Positions 33,643 to 38,987 of a stretch of 38,987 nucleotides of DNA are shown piece by piece. Source of the DNA: Bradyrhizobium sp. Ai1a-2 (lineage in GTDB: Bacteria > Pseudomonadota > Alphaproteobacteria > Rhizobiales > Xanthobacteraceae). Location: positions 1 to 38,987 of the forward strand of contig NZ_AUEZ01000075.1 in NCBI RefSeq assembly GCF_000426245.1. The letters are read 5' to 3'. A program made the translations under genes and the position numbers. The notes beneath the pieces were generated by a model. It searched no databases and was not told the DNA's origin. It saw nothing but the letters and a program-made list of their open reading frames with translations. Position 1 is the first letter of the stretch. Every line of letters starts with the position of its first letter.

Positions 33643-35925
33643 TTAGTTCTTGCGCGGCGCAGGCGCCGTCGTCTGGTCGCCGGCCGCCGTGACGTAATTC
33701 TCGGGGAAGGCCAGTGCGCTGGACGATGGTTTATCCGATTTCGCCGGCGCGTTGGACGACGTCTTGCCCAGGGTCCTGGCCGCATCGTCGAGCATTTTCT
33801 CGACCCGCACCAGGATGTCGGCGCCGCGCTTGGTCAGCACCGGCGGTGGTCCGGGCTTGGTCTCGAGTATCTTGGGCGCGGCGTTCGCGGCAGCGTTCGC
33901 CTGCGTCGCCGGCTCCTTGGGCAGCTTCTGGCCCATGCCGATGCCGGGAATTTCCCGGACCTCGACGCCCTGATGCGCGGCAACCATGATGTCGTGCCAG
34001 GTCTGCGCCGGCAGCGAGCCGCCTGTCATGCGGTTGGTCGGCGAGTAGTCGTCATTGCCGTACCAGACCGCGCAGGTGAAGTTGCCGGTGTAACCGACGA
34101 ACCAGGCGTCACGATACGCGTTGGTGGTGCCGGTCTTGCCGGCCGTCGGAATGCCGTCGAGCGCGGCGCGGCGCGCGGTGCCTTCGCTCACCACGTGGCT
34201 CATCATCCCCGCCATGTCGGCGGCAACGGAGGCCGGGATCGCCTGCCGCGGCTGCGGCCCGTCGCGGTCCCAGCGCCAGACCAGGTCGCCGGCGCCGGTG
34301 CGGACTTCCAGCACCGAATGCGGCGTGACGGACCGGCCCCTGTTCGGGAACGTCGCATAGGCGACCGCATGCTCGACCACCGTGACTTCGTCGGAGCCGA
34401 TCGGCAGCGAGGGCGTATCCGGCAGCGGCGCCTTGAGGCCGAAACGGCGCGCCACTTCGACGATCTTGGCACGGCCAGCCCTGGGGCCTTCCTTGCCGCC
34501 GAGCGCGATCGAGAGTTTCACCGGCACGACGTTGATCGAGCGCGTGATCGCCTGCGTCAACGTCACCGAACCGGAATAGGAATGGCCGTAGTTCTGCGGG
34601 CACCAGTTGCCGATGCACACGGGGCCGTCGACGATCTTCGAGTTCGGCGTGAACCCGTTCAGGAGCGCGGTCGTATAGACATAGGGCTTGAACGACGAGC
34701 CGGGCTGCCGGTAGGCGTCGGTGGCGCGGTTGAACTGGCTGGCGCCGTAATCGCGGCCGCCGACCATCGCGCGCACGCCGCCGTCGAGATCGGACACGAC
34801 GGTCGCCGCCTGGGTCGCGTGATAGTCGCGGCCGAACTGGCGGAGCTGGTTCTCGATCGCTTCCTCGGCGGCGCGCTGCACGTTCATGTCGATCGCGGTG
34901 CGGACCACGAAGACGCGTTCGGTATAGGATTTCGGGAAGGTGTCGACCAGCCTGCGCATCTCGTCGAATGCCCAGTCGAGATAGTAGTTCGGCGAATTCT
35001 CGTCGCGCCGGTCGACCGCGACCGCAGGATTGCGGCGGGCGCCGAACACCTGGCCCTCGGTCATGAAGCCGGCATCGACGAGGTTGTCGAGCACGACGTT
35101 GGCGCGGGCGCGGGCAGCCGGCAGGTTGATATGCGGCGCGTATTTTGTGGGGGCCTTGAACAGTCCGGCGAGCATCGCGGCTTCCGCCAGATTGACGTCG
35201 CGCGCCGACTTGTTGAAGTAGAAATGCGCTGCGCCGTCGACGCCGAAGGTGCCGCCGCCCATATAGGCGCGGTCGAGATAGAGCTTGAGGATCTCGTTCT
35301 TGCTGAGGCGGTGCTCGAGCCAGATCGCCAGGAATGCTTCCTTGATCTTGCGCTCGATGGTGCGCTCGTTGTTCAGGAACAGGTTCTTGGCAAGCTGCTG
35401 CGTGATCGAGGAGCCGCCCTGGCGCACGCCGCCGGCCTGCGCGTTGGTGACGAGCGCACGTGCGGTGCCGGCGACGTCGATGCCGAAATGGTCGTAGAAG
35501 CGGCGGTCTTCGGTGGCGAGCGTGGCCTTGATCAGGACGTCGGGAAAGTCTTCCAGCGGGATCGAGTCGTTATGCTTGATGCCGCGGCTGCCGATCGGAT
35601 TGCCGTAACGGTCGAGGAAGCTCACCGCGAGGTCGGACTTCTTCAGCCAGTCGTCATCGGCGGTTTCGCGGAACGCCGGGATCGCGAGCGCCAGCAGCAC
35701 GACCATGCCGCCGAGCCCCATGGTGGCGGCCTCCGACAGCGGCTCGATGAACACCCAGCGCTTCCAGCGGCCGACATAGAAGTTGTCCATGAAGGTGGAG
35801 TAGCGCTCATAAAGCTCGCGCAAGCCCCTGCCGGAGGAGAACAGCGTGGAGTCGATGCGCGCATCCAGGTCCAGAAAGAAGTTCCGGAGCCTGCTCTTCC
35901 ACTGTGGCGGTAGGATCTGGCGCAC
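33643..35925 (-). CDS. PBP1A-type bifunctional penicillin-binding protein
   Basis: A 760-residue class A penicillin-binding protein that polymerises and cross-links peptidoglycan. A cytoplasmic segment precedes one TM helix (MVVLLALAIPAF, about 73-85). The glycosyltransferase domain has catalytic Glu139 in ATEDRRFYDHFGID and RQGGSSITQQLAKNLFL. The transpeptidase motifs are SSFK near residue 410, SIN in RSINVVP and KTGTT near 596. The C-terminus is a disordered tail. The GTG start has an AGGG nearby. It is shorter than Escherichia coli PBP1A and lacks the OB-type insert. The mono- or bifunctional state looks intact. Confidence 0.93.
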   Translation of the reverse strand: MRQILPPQWKSRLRNFFLDLDARIDSTLFSSGRGLRELYERYSTFMDNFYVGRWKRWVFIEPLSEAATMGLGGMVVLLALAIPAFRETADDDWLKKSDLAVSFLDRYGNPIGSRGIKHNDSIPLEDFPDVLIKATLATEDRRFYDHFGIDVAGTARALVTNAQAGGVRQGGSSITQQLAKNLFLNNERTIERKIKEAFLAIWLEHRLSKNEILKLYLDRAYMGGGTFGVDGAAHFYFNKSARDVNLAEAAMLAGLFKAPTKYAPHINLPAARARANVVLDNLVDAGFMTEGQVFGARRNPAVAVDRRDENSPNYYLDWAFDEMRRLVDTFPKSYTERVFVVRTAIDMNVQRAAEEAIENQLRQFGRDYHATQAATVVSDLDGGVRAMVGGRDYGASQFNRATDAYRQPGSSFKPYVYTTALLNGFTPNSKIVDGPVCIGNWCPQNYGHSYSGSVTLTQAITRSINVVPVKLSIALGGKEGPRAGRAKIVEVARRFGLKAPLPDTPSLPIGSDEVTVVEHAVAYATFPNRGRSVTPHSVLEVRTGAGDLVWRWDRDGPQPRQAIPASVAADMAGMMSHVVSEGTARRAALDGIPTAGKTGTTNAYRDAWFVGYTGNFTCAVWYGNDDYSPTNRMTGGSLPAQTWHDIMVAAHQGVEVREIPGIGMGQKLPKEPATQANAAANAAPKILETKPGPPPVLTKRGADILVRVEKMLDDAARTLGKTSSNAPAKSDKPSSSALAFPENYVTAAGDQTTAPAPRKN

Positions 35926-36204
35926 CGGGGCCCTTGCTCGGTTAGAAAGTGCTCACGCGCGAGCGTCTTGGTTCCATGTTGCGGCAAACCCAAGGCGTTG
36001 TCGCGTCACTTGGGAGGACTCGATTACTTTTACTTTTCTATCTGAGCGGAGGTTATAAACCAATGGTGCTGCTTGCGATTTTAATGTCAGGCTGAACCTG
36101 TTTGTGAACTCGTTCAGCTGCCCGTGGATGGACCGGCTTGCGTGCCTGCCACTGCGCCCCCTAGATGGGGGGCGATCCGACTTAAACCAGATTCTAAGAT
36201 TTTC

Positions 36205-36720
36205 ATGACCGCACCGCCCAAGCGCGCCTCGAAACAGGAAGGATTCTTCTGGAAAACCAAGACATTGGAGCAAATGTCCAATGTCGAATGGGAAAGCCTC
36301 TGCGACGGCTGCGGGCGCTGCTGCCTGGAGAAGCTCGAGGACGAGGACACCGGGAAAATCTATTTCACCCACGTCTCCTGCAAACTGCTGGATGCCGGGC
36401 TCTGCACCTGCAAGGACTATCAGAACCGGTCCGACAAGGTTTCGGACTGCGCCCGGCTGACCCCCGAGAACGTCCGTAGCCTCAATTGGCTGCCGCCAAG
36501 CTGCGGCTACAGGCTGGTCGCGGAGGGCCGCGATCTCTATTGGTGGCATCCGCTGATTTCGGGCGACCCGAACACCGTCCACGAGGCCGGCGTCTCCGTG
36601 CGCGGCCGGGTACAGGGAACCGAGGACGAGATCCCGGATGCCGAGCTTGAGGACCACATCGTGCGGTGGCCGGCGCTGCTGCCGAAGCGGGCGCGGCTGA
36701 AAAACCGGCCGAAATCGTAA
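36205..36720 (+). CDS. YcgN-family cysteine-cluster protein
   Basis: A 171-residue protein of the YcgN/UPF0260 family. The cysteine cluster is clear: CDGCGRCC, then SCKLLDAGLCTCKDY and DCARLTP, later PPSCGYR. The first part resembles a CxxCxxCC zinc- or iron-binding YkgJ-type motif. ATG 36205 (MTAPPKRASKQEGFFWKTKT) matches the usual family start; the frame extends upstream to 36124. Cytoplasmic; the function is not established. Confidence 0.9.
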   Translation: MTAPPKRASKQEGFFWKTKTLEQMSNVEWESLCDGCGRCCLEKLEDEDTGKIYFTHVSCKLLDAGLCTCKDYQNRSDKVSDCARLTPENVRSLNWLPPSCGYRLVAEGRDLYWWHPLISGDPNTVHEAGVSVRGRVQGTEDEIPDAELEDHIVRWPALLPKRARLKNRPKS

Positions 36721-36891
36721 CGTCTCGTCCAAGGAGGAAATCGCGTCGCAAATCACGTCGTCGCGATGACGCGGCCCCGGAATGCACCCATGCGCTGAGC
36801 CGCCTGCCTCAACAGCAATTTGCTGCCTACATTGGAATTCATAGAACGATTCCATTGTGGCGTTGCGCCGCAGCGAGAAATTGCACCTGAG

Positions 36892-38472
36892 ATGAACAAG
36901 TTCGAACGGCAGAGCAGTGAACCTGCCGACCGACAGGCATTGCCTGCAGACGTAGCCGAAGAGCTGTCCCGCCTGCCGACCGAGGTGATCGACCTGACCG
37001 ACGCGCCGCCGCTGGCGCCGCCGGCTCCGCTTGCCCCGGACGAAGTCCGCACCATCGTCATCAGCCTGATGCTGACGATGTTCCTGGCGGCGCTCGACCA
37101 GACCATCGTCGCGACCGCGCTGCCGACCATCGGTCGCCAGTTCGGCGACGTCTCCAACCTGTCATGGGTGATCACGGCCTATCTGCTGGCGTCGACCGCG
37201 GTCGCGCCGGTGTTCGGCACCTTGAGCGACATCTATGGCCGCCGCGCCATGATCATCACCTCTCTCAGCCTGTTCGTGGTCGGCTCGATCCTGTGCGCGA
37301 TCGCCCCCAACATGCCGATATTGATCCTGGCGCGCGGCCTGCAGGGGCTCGGCGGCGGCGGCATCATGCCTGTCGTGCAGACCGTGATCTCCGACGTGGT
37401 CAGCCCGCGCGAGCGCGGGCAATACCAGGCCTATTTCAGCAGCGTCTGGATGGCCGGCGGCATCGCGGGTCCGGTGATCGGCGGCGTGTTTGCCGAGCAT
37501 CTGCACTGGTCGATGATCTTCTGGATCAACCTGCCGCTGTCGTTTGCAGCGCTGGCGCTGCTGTTGCCGAAGATGGGCAAGATCCCGGTGTTCCACCGCA
37601 GGCGCAAGGTCGACTGGCTTGGCGGCATCCTCCTGATGGCCTCCGCGGTCGTGTTCATGCTGGTGCTGACCTGGGGCGGCAACCATTTTGCCTGGCTGTC
37701 GCCGGTGATCATGGCGATGATCGGTGCGTCGTTTGCGCTCGCCGCCGCCTTCGTGTGGCACGCGGGCAGGGCGGACGAGCCGTTCCTGCCGCTGTCGCTC
37801 CTGAGCGGAACAGTCGTTCCTTTCGCGATCGTCGCAGGCAGTTGCGCACTCGGCGCCATCGTCGGGCTGACGGTGCACCTGCCGCTCTACTACGAGGTGG
37901 TCTATCACCTCAGCGCCAGCGAGGCCGGGCTGGCGCTGATCCCGCTTGCCGCGGTCTCGACCTGTGGCGCAGCGATCGCCGGCCGGACCATGGCGCGTGC
38001 CAAGCATTACAAGCGTGTGGCAATCGTCGGCACCTCGGTCGCCGCCCTCTGCGGCGTGGCGATGGCGATGACCACGCTGCCGCTGTGGGGACTGCTCATG
38101 CTGATGTCGGTCTTCGCGCTCGGCCTCGGCACGACGTTTCCGGTCAGCGTGGTCTCGCTGCAGAACGCGGTGGCGCGCTCGCAGGTCGGCACCGTGACCG
38201 GCGCGATGAACTTCTTCCGCGCGCTGATGGCGTCGTTCACGGTCGCGGCGTTCGCCGCGATCCTGTTGATGGCGCTCGGCGCCGACATCTCGCTCGCCGG
38301 CGAACATCATGGTGCGGTGAGCTCGATCCCGGTCGCCGACATGACCACCGCCTTCCATTTCGTCTTCGGCGCCGCCGCCGTGCTGCTCGCAACCGCTGCG
38401 CTGTGCATCACCATCATGGAAGAACGGCCACTCGCGGGCCCGACCACGCGCCAGGTGGAAGTGGCGGAGTAG
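36892..38472 (+). CDS. MFS multidrug exporter, DHA2 (EmrB/QacA) type
   Basis: About 526 residues with some 14 hydrophobic segments. The family marks are MFLAALDQTIVATALPTIG (helix 1, motif D1), GTLSDIYGRRAM (motif A), LARGLQGLGGGG (motif B) and SSVWMAGGIAGPVIGG (motif C), which mark drug/H+ antiporters of the DHA2 class. A polar cytoplasmic N-terminal tail of about 55 residues precedes helix 1. ATG 36892 (MNKFERQSSE) was chosen over a frame start at 36820. No partner membrane-fusion or TolC-like gene is near, so it probably acts alone in the inner membrane. The substrate is unknown. Confidence 0.9.
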   Translation: MNKFERQSSEPADRQALPADVAEELSRLPTEVIDLTDAPPLAPPAPLAPDEVRTIVISLMLTMFLAALDQTIVATALPTIGRQFGDVSNLSWVITAYLLASTAVAPVFGTLSDIYGRRAMIITSLSLFVVGSILCAIAPNMPILILARGLQGLGGGGIMPVVQTVISDVVSPRERGQYQAYFSSVWMAGGIAGPVIGGVFAEHLHWSMIFWINLPLSFAALALLLPKMGKIPVFHRRRKVDWLGGILLMASAVVFMLVLTWGGNHFAWLSPVIMAMIGASFALAAAFVWHAGRADEPFLPLSLLSGTVVPFAIVAGSCALGAIVGLTVHLPLYYEVVYHLSASEAGLALIPLAAVSTCGAAIAGRTMARAKHYKRVAIVGTSVAALCGVAMAMTTLPLWGLLMLMSVFALGLGTTFPVSVVSLQNAVARSQVGTVTGAMNFFRALMASFTVAAFAAILLMALGADISLAGEHHGAVSSIPVADMTTAFHFVFGAAAVLLATAALCITIMEERPLAGPTTRQVEVAE

Positions 38473-38486
38473 GCCAGTTCGATCAG

Positions 38487-38603
38487 GTAGGGTGGGCAAA
38501 GCGACAGCGTGCCCACCGTCAAGCGCTCCGCTCGCGATGGTGGGCACGCTTCCGCCAGAGCTCGTTCGAGCAGCGGTACCCGAAGTCGCTTTGCCCACCC
38601 TAC
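38487..38603. repeat. Inverted REP pair (GTAGGGTGGGC type), one unit with enlarged loop
   Basis: The first unit (38487-38517) is GTAG, then GGTGGGC, loop AAAGCGACAGCGT, GCCCACC. The second unit (38539-38603), on the other strand, has the same stem and loop edges but an insert of about 35 bases in the loop. Same GTAG head as the RAYT REPs with a different stem. Confidence 0.8.
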
Positions 38604-38635
38604 AGCTTCCGCCTTGTGTCGCGCGCTCTCTCTGC

Positions 38636-38713
38636 CGTCATTGCGAGCGGAGCGAAGCAATCCATGCCTCCGCAAGTGGTGAAATGGATTGCTTCGCTCC
38701 GCTCGCAATGACG
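38636..38713. repeat. Inverted repeat (CGTCATTGCGAGC type)
   Basis: The arm CGTCATTGCGAGCGGAGCGA at 38636 continues to TCCAT at 38665, and the near-perfect complement runs 38684-38713, giving a stem of about 30 bp with an 18-base loop. Same family as 17580-17663. Confidence 0.85.
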
Positions 38714-38750
38714 GGGGTGAGGTCTGATTCAAATGTCAAACAGCAATTCC

Positions 38751-38835
38751 GTAGGATGGGTAGAGCGCAGCGAAACCCATCACGATGGAGCAAGCTGCGC
38801 GAGTAATGGGTTTCGCTGCGCTCTACCCATCCTAC
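38751..38835. repeat. Inverted pair of RAYT-type REP units
   Basis: GTAGGATGGGTAGAGCGCAG opens the left unit (38751-38781) and CTCTACCCATCCTAC closes the right unit (38804-38835). These are the same REP class as the pair flanking the RAYT gene at 20473 and 21076, but with no transposase between them, so it is a candidate non-autonomous copy. Confidence 0.88.
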
Positions 38836-38859
38836 GTCGGATTCAAACAGCGGATAGGA

Positions 38860-38987
38860 GTCTACGTTCTCGCGACGCTTTGCGTCCGAGGTTTGCGTCT
38901 CGTTTCACCCTCCTCGAAATCGGAGGGCGCAGGGAAAGCCGGGTGCTGGTTGCACCCGTGGGTCCCGTGCAACAAAAAGCACGGGGG
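38860..38987. repeat. Edge-truncated structured repeat with three successive hairpins
   Basis: Three perfect hairpins follow each other: CCCTCC/GGAGGG (38908-38927), GGGTGC/GCACCC (38941-38957) and CCCGTGC/GCACGGG (38964-38985). I recall similar sequence (GGGAAAGCCGGGTGCTGGTT) as a multi-copy intergenic element in Bradyrhizobium that goes on for a few hundred bases. No open frame fits. It is cut by the window end. Confidence 0.55.

Noticed and set aside
33039..33785. N-terminal extension of the DUF1254 frame
   Set aside because: This part is an arginine-rich shadow of the DUF1214 gene; the ATGA-overlap start at 33038 gives a normal membrane helix.
33973..35913. A 646-codon open frame on the plus strand
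   Set aside because: It is fully antisense to the PBP1A gene, has Arg/Ala/Asp-rich shadow composition and no recognisable domain; high GC content gives long empty frames.
37162..38711. Long frames on both strands over the MFS exporter gene
   Set aside because: Out-of-frame shadows rich in Arg, His, Asp and Gln. The exporter frame itself carries all MFS motifs.

Overview
The window looks like a chromosome segment of a Bradyrhizobium-type alphaproteobacterium (Rhizobiales). The reasons are the high GC content, the pairing of the Bradyrhizobiaceae-specific TIGR03809 and TIGR03808 type genes, a MucR/Ros regulator, DUF5330, DUF2336 and DUF1491 proteins, a DivJ-like kinase, CtrA-type TTAA-N7-TTAA boxes and several families of short palindromic intergenic repeats typical of that group. 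All calls are from reading the sequence; no database search was run.

Left edge (1-3324): end of a degraded prophage. A phage structural protein with a tail-tip lysozyme domain enters from the left. Its 3' part runs antisense through three overlapping small minus-strand phage genes, so the phage DNA was rearranged near 2178. A 20-bp-period direct repeat lies upstream of the minus-strand cluster. Core chromosome resumes at the TIGR03809-type gene.

3325-14600: core metabolism, mostly on the minus strand. After the convergent TIGR03809/TIGR03808 pair comes a tightly overlapped methylmalonyl-CoA mutase operon, read right to left: mutA, GFA-family protein, mutB/scpA, MNT-type nucleotidyltransferase, DUF3298-like secreted protein, meaB, pcp. 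Mutase and MeaB act in propionate/propionyl-CoA use; the other four genes are unexpected passengers. Next is the folate operon folP-folB-folK.

14757-24200: two small hypothetical genes, a HerA/YjgR-like ATPase, two polytopic glycosyltransferases (GT87- and GT39-like), an M20 dipeptidase, a class II aldolase and a REP-associated tyrosine transposase (RAYT) flanked by inverted REP sequences.

24202-33640: envelope and regulatory genes: a membrane protein with a proline-rich linker, mucR, sufE, DUF5330, a six-TM PAS histidine kinase of DivJ type with a membrane-anchored peptidoglycan-binding protein, DUF1491, DUF2336, and a small protein plus lipoprotein. Two perfect CtrA boxes lie in the divergent region between the DUF2336 gene and the small-protein/lipoprotein unit.

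33035-38987: a PBP1A-type penicillin-binding protein with a DUF1214/DUF1254 pair, a YcgN-type cysteine-cluster protein, a DHA2-family MFS exporter, then about 500 bases of stacked repeats ending in a chain of hairpins cut by the window edge.

The most notable theme is the repeat landscape. A composite element bounded by CTAG occurs in at least three forms, with a fourth degenerate candidate. Its terminal CTAG supplies the TAG stop codon of adjacent genes, on both sides in one case. Three REP families share a GTAG head and central loop while both stem arms change together; one family flanks the RAYT and has a detached pair at the right edge.
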